Source: SAR202 cluster bacterium (lineage in GTDB: Bacteria > Chloroflexota > Dehalococcoidia > Lucifugimonadales > UBA2985). Taken from it: 53,461 nucleotides of DNA. Position 1 is the first letter of the stretch. Every line of letters starts with the position of its first letter. Shown in pieces: positions 45,512-53,461 of this stretch. The notes below the pieces were generated by a model, which saw nothing but the letters and a program-made list of their open reading frames with translations, searched no databases and had not been told where the DNA came from. A program made the translations under genes and the position numbers. The DNA lies in assembly GCA_009391535.1 (NCBI GenBank), contig VFHP01000020.1, positions 1 through 53,461 of the forward strand, written 5' to 3'.

Positions 45512-47008
45512 ATGGATGCAACGGATAACAAGGGTGGCGATCTACTTGCAAGTAGACGGGAAAAATATAACAAGTTAATAGAAAAAGGTATAAACCCTTA
45601 TCCCAACAGATTTCAACGTAGTCATAATATTTCTGATGCCATAGAGTTTTTTGAGGTAAAAAGAGACACATTGAGTCCAGATTCTAAAACTGATGAAGTT
45701 AAAGTTGCGGGACGGATAGTTGCCTTGAGAATTATGGGTAACGCTACCTTTATTAAGTTACAGGATGATTCAGGGCAGATACAATTGCTCTTAAAGAGAG
45801 ATATCTTGGGTGATGATTACTCAATTGTCAGGGATTTAGATTTGGGCGACTTCTTGGGGTCAACGGGACCTTTGTTCTTGACTCGCACAGGAGAAATTAC
45901 TGTTGAATGTTCGGATTTAGTTTTTTTGGCTAAAGCGATGAGACCATTGCCAGAAAAATGGCATGGTTTGTCCGATGTGGAAACAAGGCACAGGCAAAGA
46001 TACTTGGATCTTATTACCAATCCCGAAGCTATGAACAATTTTAAGTTACGAAGCAAAATAATAGCTTCTATGAGACGTTTTCTGGATAATAGGGGATTTA
46101 TTGAAGTAGAGACACCTGTTCTGGTACCCGTTGCAGCTGGTGCCATGGCACAGCCATTTTCTACTCACCATAATTCGTTGGACAGAGATTTATATCTACG
46201 TATAGCAACAGAATTATACTTGAAGAGGCTTATAGTGGGAGGTTTTGACAAAGTGTACGAAATAGGCAGGGTTTTCAGGAACGAAGGCATAGATCAAGAC
46301 CACAACCCTGAATTCACTTTATTGGAAAGTTATGAGGCTTACGCCGACTACAATGATGTAATGCAAATGGTGGAGACTATGGTATCCGAAATAAGTCTAG
46401 AAGTTCTGGGTACTACTGAACTAAAATTTGGGGATAATACCATTGATTTGAAGCCACCTTGGAAAAGGTTATCGCTTAGAGAAGAGGTCTTACGGGCTAC
46501 AGGCATTGATTTTAATGAGTTTCCTGTTGCCTCAGAGCTACAGGAAAAAATTAAAGCATTGGGCATATCTGTAGAAGGAAGGAATAGTAGAGGGAGGCTT
46601 ATAGATAAATTGGTCACTTTTGCCGTAGAGCCCAACTTAATTCAACCATCATTCTTGACGGACTATCCGGTGGATATGTCTCCTTTAGCCAAACAAAAGC
46701 CAGATGACCCTTCTATGGTCGAGAGGTTTGAGGGCTTTATAGGTGGAATGGAGATAGCTAATTCATTCAGTGAATTAAATAATCCAGACGAACAGAGGCG
46801 CAGATTCGTGGAACAGGAAGAATTGAGAGCTAATTTGGATCAAGAAGAAGACTTAGACAGACTTGATGAAGATTTCTTATTAGCTATAGAGCATGGAATG
46901 CCACCCACTGGGGGCTTAGGAATGGGAATAGATAGACTTACCATGCTGCTTACTTCACAGATTTCTATCAGGGAAGTAATATTGTTCCCCCAACTCAGAG
47001 ATAGATAG
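45512..47008 (+). CDS. lysS: Lysyl-tRNA synthetase (class II)
   Basis: The enzyme charges tRNA-Lys. The roughly 498 residues have an N-terminal OB-fold anticodon domain (VAGRIVALRIMGNATFIKLQD) and a class II catalytic core. Motif 1 is in GFIEVETPVL, motif 2 FRNEGIDQDHNPEFTLLE near 260, and motif 3 GLGMGIDRLTML near the C terminus. I start at ATG 45512 (MDATDNK). TTG 45500 adds four residues and is the only other candidate. It is divergent from cvpA and followed by serS after 58 bases. Confidence 0.95.
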   Translation: MDATDNKGGDLLASRREKYNKLIEKGINPYPNRFQRSHNISDAIEFFEVKRDTLSPDSKTDEVKVAGRIVALRIMGNATFIKLQDDSGQIQLLLKRDILGDDYSIVRDLDLGDFLGSTGPLFLTRTGEITVECSDLVFLAKAMRPLPEKWHGLSDVETRHRQRYLDLITNPEAMNNFKLRSKIIASMRRFLDNRGFIEVETPVLVPVAAGAMAQPFSTHHNSLDRDLYLRIATELYLKRLIVGGFDKVYEIGRVFRNEGIDQDHNPEFTLLESYEAYADYNDVMQMVETMVSEISLEVLGTTELKFGDNTIDLKPPWKRLSLREEVLRATGIDFNEFPVASELQEKIKALGISVEGRNSRGRLIDKLVTFAVEPNLIQPSFLTDYPVDMSPLAKQKPDDPSMVERFEGFIGGMEIANSFSELNNPDEQRRRFVEQEELRANLDQEEDLDRLDEDFLLAIEHGMPPTGGLGMGIDRLTMLLTSQISIREVILFPQLRDR

Positions 47009-47066
47009 TTCGGCTAAAATTTAATGGTAGTATTATTAATTACTCGTACGTAAAGAAGTCATTAAA

Positions 47067-48329
47067 ATGCTTAGTATAGATCTTATAAGAAATAATCCTG
47101 AAGCTGTTGTAGCAGCGCTGGAAAGAAAAGGGGAAAATCCTCCGATAGATCTTATTTTGTCTTTGGATCTCGAAAGACGATCTAATCTTACATTATTAGA
47201 GGGTCTAAGATCGGATAGAAATAGGATTAGTAAAGAGATTGGAATTTTAAAAGAAAAACCTCAGGACAGGATACTAGAAGTTAGGGAGATAGGACAACAG
47301 ATAAAAGTTTTAGAGGATAAGGTAAAAGAAATTGAAGATAGCCTTTCAAATGAACTTCTTCAGTTGCCCAATTTACCTGCGGAAGATGTTCCAGATGGAG
47401 TAGATGAGACTTCCAACGTCGTACTGAATGAATACGGCAAAATGACAAATTTTGATTTCAACCCTTTGCCCCATTGGACCCTAGGCGAAAATCTTGGGAT
47501 TATAGATTTACCTAGAGGTTCTAAAATATCTGGCTCTAGGTTCTATTCTCTCAAAGGCCAAGGAGCCAGACTGCAAAGGGCAGTATACTCTTGGATGTTA
47601 GATTTACACACTGATTTACACGGTTATACAGAGGTTTATGTACCTTACTTGGTAAGGAAAGAAATAATGGAAGGCAGTGGCAACCTGCCCAAGTTTGCAG
47701 ATAATTTGTATAGAGATGAGGAGGATGACTTGTGGCTGATACCGACAGCCGAAGTTCCTCTGACAGGTCTTCACAGAGACGAGATTTTGGAAGCCAAGGA
47801 TTTACCTATCTACTATGTGGCACATACTCCCTCTTTCAGAAGGGAAAAGGCAGCTGGAGGCAAAGATACCAGAGGGATTAAACGCGTTCATCAATTTGAC
47901 AAAGTTGAATTATATAAGTTGGTTACTCCTCAATCATCCGATGATGAATTAGATAAGCTTCTAAAAGATGCCATGGAAGTGTGCAGGCTTTTAGACATTC
48001 CATATAGAATTTTACAACTTTGCTCTGGAGATATGAGCTTTCCGTCTGCCAAATCATTTGATTTGGAAATGTGGGCACCAGGTTGCGAAGAATGGCTTGA
48101 GGTCAGTTCTTGTTCTAATTGCACGGACTTTCAAGCAAGAAGAGCAAATATTAGATACAGATCTGAAAAAACGGCTAGACCAGATTTAGTACATACTCTT
48201 AATGGGTCTGGATTGGCTTTACCGAGGGTTATGATATCCATAATTGAGAATTATCAAATGGCTGATGGCTCAATAAAAATACCGGAAGTAATCCGTCCAT
48301 ATTTTGGCGGAGATATCATTTCTTTATAA
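47067..48329 (+). CDS. serS: Seryl-tRNA synthetase
   Basis: The enzyme charges tRNA-Ser. The 420 residues have an N-terminal long antiparallel coiled coil (about 30-110) that grips the long variable arm of tRNA-Ser. The class II core has TAEVPLTGLHRDE, motif 2 FRREKAAGGKDTRGIKRVHQFDKVEL near 256-281, DLEMWAPG and SSCSNCTDFQARR, and motif 3 NGSGLALPRVMISIIENYQ near 378. Length is typical. It follows lysS on the same strand. Confidence 0.96.
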   Translation: MLSIDLIRNNPEAVVAALERKGENPPIDLILSLDLERRSNLTLLEGLRSDRNRISKEIGILKEKPQDRILEVREIGQQIKVLEDKVKEIEDSLSNELLQLPNLPAEDVPDGVDETSNVVLNEYGKMTNFDFNPLPHWTLGENLGIIDLPRGSKISGSRFYSLKGQGARLQRAVYSWMLDLHTDLHGYTEVYVPYLVRKEIMEGSGNLPKFADNLYRDEEDDLWLIPTAEVPLTGLHRDEILEAKDLPIYYVAHTPSFRREKAAGGKDTRGIKRVHQFDKVELYKLVTPQSSDDELDKLLKDAMEVCRLLDIPYRILQLCSGDMSFPSAKSFDLEMWAPGCEEWLEVSSCSNCTDFQARRANIRYRSEKTARPDLVHTLNGSGLALPRVMISIIENYQMADGSIKIPEVIRPYFGGDIISL

Positions 48330-48360
48330 CAACTACAGCACTTACGGGACACGGATGTGA

Positions 48361-48389
48361 TTGACATTTTATGTAGCCTATGCTAAGGT
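48361..48389 (+). promoter_or_regulatory. Promoter of the TetR-family gene
   Basis: A perfect TTGACA (48361-48366) and TAAGGT (48384-48389) are 17 bases apart. Transcription would start near 48396, inside the palindrome listed next. Confidence 0.6.
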
Positions 48390-48410
48390 AAGCAAGCGTT
48401 TACTTGCTTA
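48389..48410. promoter_or_regulatory. TetR-type operator (perfect inverted repeat)
   Basis: TAAGCAAG (48389-48396) and CTTGCTTA (48403-48410) are exact inverse complements around a 6-base spacer, CGTTTA. The site covers the end of the -10 element and the transcription start of the adjacent TetR gene, which is where an autorepressor would bind. Confidence 0.7.
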
Positions 48411-48424
48411 TGAGAGGAGTCAAT

Positions 48425-49015
48425 TTGGCTAGGCAAAGCACTTCGGAGAGACAGCTCCAAATAATAGAAGCTACACAGAATTTGATAACTTCTAAAGGCA
48501 TGGAATTTGTGACTATAGATGCCATTGCTGAAAAAGTTGGATTGACAGAGGGAGCTATATATAAACATTTCCGTAGTAAACGAGAAATCTTGACACTACT
48601 TATAGATAGTATTGAGCAGAATTTGATGGAAACGTTGGTCAATAGTAAACAAGTTGGAGACTCCTCGTTAGATCATTTGGGAAGAATATTGGTAGCTCAT
48701 TTAAATGACGTTGAAGATAGAAGGGCAGTTTCTTTCATAATTATTTCCGAGGCGATAGCATTTGATGGGATATTTATGTCCGATAGAGTTTCTCTTATGT
48801 TGAACAATTATCTAGATTTCATAAAAAATGTTGTGGATGAAGGCATTAAAGATCGCAGCATTAGACCAGATGTTGATATAGGAGCCGCCGCCAATACATT
48901 TTTGGGAATGATTCAAATCGTTGCCACGCTTTGGAGTCTTGATGCTTATGCTGAATCCTTCAAAGGGTTGCGCACGAACATGTGGAATATTTATAGAAAG
49001 GGAGTTTCATCTTAG
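48425..49015 (+). CDS. TetR/AcrR-family transcriptional regulator
   Basis: This is a ligand-responsive repressor of 196 residues. The N-terminal helix-turn-helix has SERQLQIIEATQNLITSKGMEF followed by IDAIAEKVGLTEGAIYKHFRSKREIL, the family signature. A helical C-terminal ligand/dimer domain follows. I start at TTG 48425 because AGAGGAG lies five bases upstream; the ATG 48410 and TTG 48404 in the same frame fall inside or beside the operator. It probably represses itself and possibly the osmolyte importer genes 127 bases downstream. The ligand is unknown. Confidence 0.9.
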   Translation: MARQSTSERQLQIIEATQNLITSKGMEFVTIDAIAEKVGLTEGAIYKHFRSKREILTLLIDSIEQNLMETLVNSKQVGDSSLDHLGRILVAHLNDVEDRRAVSFIIISEAIAFDGIFMSDRVSLMLNNYLDFIKNVVDEGIKDRSIRPDVDIGAAANTFLGMIQIVATLWSLDAYAESFKGLRTNMWNIYRKGVSS

Positions 49016-49141
49016 AGAGAATCTCTCATGTTAATTTTACGTTGCGGCTTTTACCCGACAATGCTTATCGATAAGAAATTTTACTCTCATGGGGTATGTG
49101 AATGAACAGTTTGGATTCCTCAGAAGAGAATAGGAGTAACG

Positions 49142-50407
49142 ATGGCGATTACAGTTGAGACAGAACATCAGAATGGCGCTGAATCCGTAGAAAATAGGAT
49201 ATCTGTCAGATCATTATGGAAAGTATTCGGAGAGGATCCGGATAGAGCAATGTCTTCTGAATACACTGGTAAGCAGAAATCTGAGATCCAGGAAGAATTA
49301 GGCTGTGTAGTTGCTTTGAAGGATGTGAGCTTCGACGTTAACGAAGGGGAAACTTTCGTAGTAATGGGTTTGTCTGGTAGTGGTAAGTCTACATTGGTTA
49401 GATGTCTCACAAGGCTTATAGAGCCAAATGCAGGTGAAATATATGTAGATGCAGAGGATGTGATTAAATATAACGGTCGTGAACTAACTAATTTCAGAAG
49501 AACTAAAACTGCTATGGTTTTCCAGCATTTTGGATTAATGCCGAATAGAACGATATTAGATAATGTATCGTTTGGACTTGAGATTCAAGGAATTGATAAA
49601 CATACACGCTGGGAAAAAGCAAGAGAAGTTATTGAATTAGTGGGTTTGAAGGGATGGGAAGACAATTATGCTACTGAACTTAGCGGAGGTATGCAACAAA
49701 GAGTTGGGTTAGCTAGGGCTCTTGCAGTGGATCCTGAAATACTTTTAATGGATGAACCATTTAGTGCGCTTGATCCCTTGATTCGCAGGGAGATGCAAGA
49801 TGAATTGATTAATCTCCAGACTACTTTGAAAAAGACAATAGTTTTTATTACTCATGACCTAGATGAGGCTCTTAGATTGGGTACTCGTATAGCTATTATG
49901 AAGGATGGTGAAATAGTACAGCTCGGAAGCAAAGAAGAAATAGTAGACAATCCTGCAGATTCTTATGTTGAAGATTTTATCAGGAGTATATCTAGGACAA
50001 GAGTCTTGGGAGCGGGCAGTATAATGCAGGACGCTTCTATCGTAGTAGATAGTTCTACTGGTATTGATAGTCTGTTGAAAAAATTAGATGAAACAGAAGA
50101 GGATCACGTGTTTGTAACCAGTTCTGATAACAGGTTGATTGGTATGGTTTCAGAGAAGGATTTATCTAGTGATTCATTAGACAAAAACTCTTCTTTGAAA
50201 GAGTTGATTACGAATGACCCTCCTATCTTGAACAGAGTTTATCAGGACACTCCTATTGATGAACTGGTGCCTTTATCTGCCATGAGCGATTGTCCTGTTG
50301 CTGTTGTAGATGAAGAAGATACTCTACTTGGGATTGTTACTAGGGGCTCTTTACTTTTGAGCCTTGCAGAAAGTCAGCAGGCTCAGATAAATGATTCAAG
50401 TTCATAA
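49142..50407 (+). CDS. proV: Glycine betaine/proline-type ABC transporter ATPase with CBS domains
   Basis: This is the osmoprotectant importer ATPase, 421 residues. The N-terminal ProV/OpuAA extension (SVRSLWKVFGEDPDRAM) is followed by Walker A GLSGSGKSTLVRCL near 75, Q-loop VFQHFGLMPNRT, signature LSGGMQQRVGLARAL, Walker B ILLMDEPFSALDP, and THDLDEAL. A pair of CBS domains fills residues 290-415; in OpuA these sense ionic strength. AGGAGT precedes the ATG. The permease gene follows after 74 bases. Glycine betaine, proline, choline or DMSP are possible substrates. Confidence 0.92.
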   Translation: MAITVETEHQNGAESVENRISVRSLWKVFGEDPDRAMSSEYTGKQKSEIQEELGCVVALKDVSFDVNEGETFVVMGLSGSGKSTLVRCLTRLIEPNAGEIYVDAEDVIKYNGRELTNFRRTKTAMVFQHFGLMPNRTILDNVSFGLEIQGIDKHTRWEKAREVIELVGLKGWEDNYATELSGGMQQRVGLARALAVDPEILLMDEPFSALDPLIRREMQDELINLQTTLKKTIVFITHDLDEALRLGTRIAIMKDGEIVQLGSKEEIVDNPADSYVEDFIRSISRTRVLGAGSIMQDASIVVDSSTGIDSLLKKLDETEEDHVFVTSSDNRLIGMVSEKDLSSDSLDKNSSLKELITNDPPILNRVYQDTPIDELVPLSAMSDCPVAVVDEEDTLLGIVTRGSLLLSLAESQQAQINDSSS

Positions 50408-50481
50408 TCGTGATTATTGATTAATATTGTATGAATGAGGGATTTCACACTCATCATTAAGAATTATTAGAGGTTATTTTT

Positions 50482-51702
50482 ATGCAGAATATAAAAGATT
50501 TTTACTCATCAGAAGGTACTTTAGTTGACAGAATAAAGCCTTATGCTATGACGTTGTTTTTTGTGGTGATTTTGGTAGATTTGATTCTTCAAATTCCTAA
50601 GGGTCCTGCGATGTTTAATTTTTTTCCAAAACTGTATTTCTGGATATTTGTGTCTTTGTCCGGATTCCTGATGATATCCATATTGGGTTCCATGAAAGAG
50701 CAGTTGCATAAATACATTACAGGAACTATTTTTGTGATTTTTAGTTTATTGGCACTTGTTGGGGTTCCTGATTCATTCCCATTTTATGCTCCTGGTCAGG
50801 AACAGCATGAGATAGAGGGACAGAGGATACAGAAAGTTGATAAGATTAAAGTCAGTATTGGAGACACAGATGTAAAACCAACTGCTGTTTATGGATGGAT
50901 AGATAGTACGGTTCTTTCATTAAAAGTTAAGTTTAAGACCCATTTCCGTAGTCTTGTTAATAACCTGCTTAAGGCTATGGTGCCTCTGCAAAAAGAATTG
51001 CAAGATATGCCATGGTACCTGTTTGCCGGATTGCTATATCTAATAGCGTGGAAAGTGAACGGTCATAAAATCGCTGTACTTAGCGTTACAGGACTTTTCA
51101 TACTTAATATATTTAACTTGTGGGATGGAGCCATGGTAACTATGGCAGTAGTAGGAACTGCTACGTTCTTGTCTATAGTTATAGCTGTGCCTGTGGGAAT
51201 ATTGGCAGCAAAAAGTGACAGAGTAGAAAAAATGGTTAAGCCAATGTTGGATATGGCACAAACCATGCCTAGCTTCGTGTATCTGATCCCTGCCATATTC
51301 TTCTTGGGCATAGGTATGGTTCCAGCTGTTTTCGCAACTATAGTTTATGCGGTGCCTCCTGGAATAAGGCTGACCAATTTAGGTATACGCCTTGTTTCTC
51401 CTGAACTTAAAGAGACAGCTAGGGCATTTGGTACTACTCCATGGCAACTTCTTGTTAAAGTGGAATTACCACTTGCAAGGCCTACTATTATGGCCGGCAT
51501 AAACCAGACTGTTATGATGGCTCTAGCAATGGTAGTAATCGCTGCATTAGTTGGTGCTGGTGGATTAGGAGCGGACGTTTATGCTGGAGTACAGCAGTTG
51601 GAATTCGGTCGAGGTTTGATGGGTGGATTGGGTATAGTGATTTTGGCAGTAATAATTGACCGTATATCACAGGGTTTTGTTAAAGATCCTTCCTCTGCAT
51701 AA
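50482..51702 (+). CDS. proW: Glycine betaine/proline-type ABC transporter permease
   Basis: This is the BPD_transp_1 permease partner of ProV, 406 residues. The C-terminal half (about 210-400) carries the binding-protein-dependent core with TMAQTMPSFVYLIPAIFFLGIG and the EAA loop as ELKETARAFGTTPWQLL near 310. The N-terminal 200 residues add several membrane helices and a hydrophilic stretch (GQEQHEIEGQRIQKVDKIK) beyond the 280 residues of Bacillus OpuAB, similar in length to E. coli ProW. A strong terminator follows. The likely binding protein is encoded convergently at 53 kb. Confidence 0.9.
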   Translation: MQNIKDFYSSEGTLVDRIKPYAMTLFFVVILVDLILQIPKGPAMFNFFPKLYFWIFVSLSGFLMISILGSMKEQLHKYITGTIFVIFSLLALVGVPDSFPFYAPGQEQHEIEGQRIQKVDKIKVSIGDTDVKPTAVYGWIDSTVLSLKVKFKTHFRSLVNNLLKAMVPLQKELQDMPWYLFAGLLYLIAWKVNGHKIAVLSVTGLFILNIFNLWDGAMVTMAVVGTATFLSIVIAVPVGILAAKSDRVEKMVKPMLDMAQTMPSFVYLIPAIFFLGIGMVPAVFATIVYAVPPGIRLTNLGIRLVSPELKETARAFGTTPWQLLVKVELPLARPTIMAGINQTVMMALAMVVIAALVGAGGLGADVYAGVQQLEFGRGLMGGLGIVILAVIIDRISQGFVKDPSSA

Positions 51703-51726
51703 ATTAATCAGTTAAAGAGATTGTTG

Positions 51727-51770
51727 AGAGGAGCTACTTACTAACATTGTGGTGGCTCCTCTTGTTATTC
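51727..51770 (+). terminator. Terminator after proVW
   Basis: AGAGGAGC (51727-51734) and GCTCCTCT (51755-51762) pair exactly; CTTGTTATT follows. The right edge touches the stop codon of the minus-strand MFS gene, so it may act in both directions. Confidence 0.65.
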
Positions 51771-53003
51771 ATGGGATATTACTTCAGTTTTAGCGAGCGT
51801 AATAATTGCAATAGCAAGTATTGGCAATATGCACATTAGTAATATGCCACTGGTGAAATTACCTGTAGCATTTCCGATTACAGCTAATGGTAAAGGTCCA
51901 ATGGCTGAAGCAGTCATCATAACCATTGTTGCTGAACCTTGTATTCGCCCTAACTTATATCTTCCGTATATGTCTGCCCAAATTACACTGGTTACAATCC
52001 TTCCTGCACCGTTGCTAGCTCCTAATATGATTGAATATATAAGGGGCATCAGAGAAGATTCTAATGTATTAATAGTAATCATTGCGAGCAACAGCATTGA
52101 CATGGATATGTAAAAAAGTTTCTTAGGGCCTATTTGGTCTGAGATTGCACCAGCAATCATAGACGACCCGAGTGACGATATTGACAAGGGTATGAATATG
52201 CCAGCGGCTATGCCTGAGGAAAAACCTTTTTCACTGAATATTGCAACTTGGTGAAACATTAGAGCTGTTGATACGAATGGTGAAGTGCAAAGAGGTATAG
52301 CCAGACCCCAGAATATCACGGATGTTAAAACCCTTCGTCTATCTTGTTCGTCGGTTTTCTGTGAATAGATTTCAGACTCGGGCGGTTTATCATCTCCGTC
52401 CGGATAGAGTCCCATTTCTTCAGGTGTATCACGTAGTAATAATGTTACTGATGGTACTACCAATATCCACACTAATATGCCTAATATTGCATATGTTTCT
52501 CGCCAGCCAAATCTGTCTATTAGGTTTTGAGATAAGATGGGCATAAAAGCCATGGAGGCAGCGAAACCCAAGCCCATTAATGCCATTGCCTTACCTCTGT
52601 TTGCTACGAACCATTGTGCAGTTACTAGGGTGGCATTTATAGCGAGCGATCCTTGTCCAAGAGCTCTAAGTGCAGCGAATGTCATAAAAAAGGAAATGCT
52701 TCCCACTGCAATCGACATTCCAAAGCAAGTTAATGTGAGGCAGGTTATCGCTATAATTATTACAATCTTGGTTCCATATCGATCGGCCAAGCGGCTTGTT
52801 ACAAATACAGTGGCTGCGCTTAATCCGGTACCAACGGCATAAAGTGTAGACAAGTTTGTCCTAGATAGACCTGTATCATTTATCATAGGATCTATAAAAA
52901 TTGCGAATGTATAAGATTGTCCAGGGCCGGAACTAAAAGCAACTAAAGATCCAACTGCTACTATAATCCAGCCATAGAACGGTTTGTGAAATTTTGGGAA
53001 CAC
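51765..53003 (-). CDS. MFS transporter, MCT/OFA-like
   Basis: This is a 12-helix major facilitator with the start KFHKPFYGWIIVAVGSL and GPGQSYTFAIFIDPM, seen in monocarboxylate/oxalate-formate antiporter-like members, and TSRLADRYGTKIV as the A-motif. The reading frame is open up to an ATG at 53075, but that ATG and the next residues lie inside the terminator hairpin at 53052-53086. I therefore place the start at GTG 53003; no clear ribosome site is visible. The substrate is unknown. It lies between proVW and the binding-protein gene, on the minus strand. Confidence 0.8.
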   Translation of the reverse strand: MFPKFHKPFYGWIIVAVGSLVAFSSGPGQSYTFAIFIDPMINDTGLSRTNLSTLYAVGTGLSAATVFVTSRLADRYGTKIVIIIAITCLTLTCFGMSIAVGSISFFMTFAALRALGQGSLAINATLVTAQWFVANRGKAMALMGLGFAASMAFMPILSQNLIDRFGWRETYAILGILVWILVVPSVTLLLRDTPEEMGLYPDGDDKPPESEIYSQKTDEQDRRRVLTSVIFWGLAIPLCTSPFVSTALMFHQVAIFSEKGFSSGIAAGIFIPLSISSLGSSMIAGAISDQIGPKKLFYISMSMLLLAMITINTLESSLMPLIYSIILGASNGAGRIVTSVIWADIYGRYKLGRIQGSATMVMMTASAIGPLPLAVIGNATGNFTSGILLMCILPILAIAIITLAKTEVISHE

Positions 53004-53051
53004 AGGAAAGAAGTATAAGTTGTCTATATTTGTATAGCAATACTTAAAAGT

Positions 53052-53086
53052 AAGGGGAGGCGGTAAATTAATCACCGCCTCCCCTT
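53052..53086 (-). terminator. Strong intrinsic terminator of the binding-protein gene
   Basis: Perfect 13-base arms (53052-53064 and 53074-53086, AAGGGGAGGCGGT and its complement) surround a 9-base loop. On the minus strand CTTTTAAG follows the stem. It lies 28 bases after the stop of the OpuAC-type gene, which it should terminate. Confidence 0.8.
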
Positions 53087-53114
53087 TGCTAACTATCCTT
53101 TTATTGGCCGAAGA

Positions 53115-53461
53115 TTAATCTTCGAGTGACAATTGAGATTTAACGTTAGCTATTATCTCAAGTCGGTTATCATCTGTTATCCAAGTGGACCAGACGTCTT
53201 CGTTCTCTTTCAGGTACTTGATAGCAACGTCTACCCATTCTACATCGGCTTCAGCCTTATACGCTTCTGCCTCAGCCAAAGGCTTAGCATCTACGTAGTA
53301 GTTGGTTAGGAACTGTATAACTCTTGGGTTGCGCTTTGCAAATTCACCATTCACTACTGTATGAGTGTCTGATATTGGGAAATGACATCCAAGTGTAGAT
53401 TCATACGGTTCCGATTCTACGGCTAGGTCAGTAGCGTCCTGACATTCCTGATTCCATGCTG
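53115..53461 (-). CDS. OpuAC/ProX-type glycine betaine binding protein, C-terminal part (partial)
   Basis: The reading frame enters from the right edge, so only about the last 115 residues are visible and the start is outside the window. LGCHFPISDTHTVVN and the ending YLKENEDVWSTWITDDNR are of the OpuAC type (substrate-binding domain of glycine betaine importers). It probably serves the ProVW pair on the other side of the MFS gene; the opposite orientation argues for separate control. The segment ends with a strong terminator. Confidence 0.8.
   Translation of the reverse strand, partial: AWNQECQDATDLAVESEPYESTLGCHFPISDTHTVVNGEFAKRNPRVIQFLTNYYVDAKPLAEAEAYKAEADVEWVDVAIKYLKENEDVWSTWITDDNRLEIIANVKSQLSLED

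Noticed and set aside
48404..48424. Upstream start of the TetR gene at TTG 48404 or ATG 48410
   Set aside because: These fall in the operator and transcription start region; the strong RBS AGAGGAG points to TTG 48425.
49014..49028. GAGAGAATCTCTC after the TetR gene as a terminator
   Set aside because: The arms leave a one-base loop and no T-run follows, so it cannot form a normal terminator hairpin.
53004..53075. Upstream start of the MFS gene at ATG 53075
   Set aside because: The ATG and the codons after it lie in the terminator hairpin of the neighbouring gene and encode a poor leader; the family homology begins near 53003.

Overview
The window is an AT-rich, gene-dense piece of a bacterial chromosome made almost entirely of housekeeping and biosynthetic genes. 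The small zinc-ribbon DUF5679 gene, the CBS-less GuaB3-type IMP dehydrogenase relative, the SufBCDSU iron-sulfur system, a T-box leader on ilvBN, frequent TTG/GTG starts and the absence of outer-membrane genes suggest a free-living, largely prototrophic member of the Chloroflexota, perhaps Dehalococcoidia/SAR202-like. This placement is an inference; no rRNA is present to test it. I see no phage, insertion sequence, CRISPR array or defence island.

Layout. 1-2024: end of a periplasmic binding protein, a DUF5679 gene, and the permease and ATPase of a metal-chelate/corrinoid ABC importer. 2149-9505: trpGDCFB, thrB, an aspartokinase split into separate catalytic and ACT-domain genes, and a glycosyltransferase. 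9506-17091: branched-chain amino acid genes, namely a T-box leader with an extra 5' hairpin, ilvB, ilvN (no normal start codon), ilvC, a leader carrying a short Val-rich ORF, leuA, leuC and leuD. 17148-21221: pyrG, rho and tlyA. 21257-27825 (minus): guaB3, argF, der, plsY, gpsA and an M16 peptidase. A divergent intergenic region with clear promoters on both strands leads into sufBCDSU (28144-33561). 33564-38969: a PAP2 enzyme, an MscS channel, leuB, mazG and an MFS transporter. 39061-41104: tRNA-Glu, argC, nth and tRNA-Gly, all minus. 41202-44203: JAMM protease, lysA, holB and a truncated YaaT/PSP1-like gene. 44217-45351 (minus): cvpA-like and HNH genes. 45512-48329: lysS and serS. 48389-53461: a TetR regulator with its own palindromic operator, proV-proW for an osmolyte importer, an MFS transporter and the C-terminal part of an OpuAC/ProX-type binding protein on the minus strand.

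How the genes fit together. The first third is an amino-acid biosynthesis block covering tryptophan (without trpE or trpA), threonine/lysine entry steps and the Ile/Val/Leu pathway (without ilvD; leuB lies about 18 kb away). Regulation looks RNA-based: a T-box with a probable valine (GUA) specifier before ilvBN, and a possible translation-sensing attenuator before leuA. The right end is an osmolyte uptake region. No wholly new system stands out. The best leads are the leuA leader, the split aspartokinase, the ilvN start and the T-box 5' hairpin.
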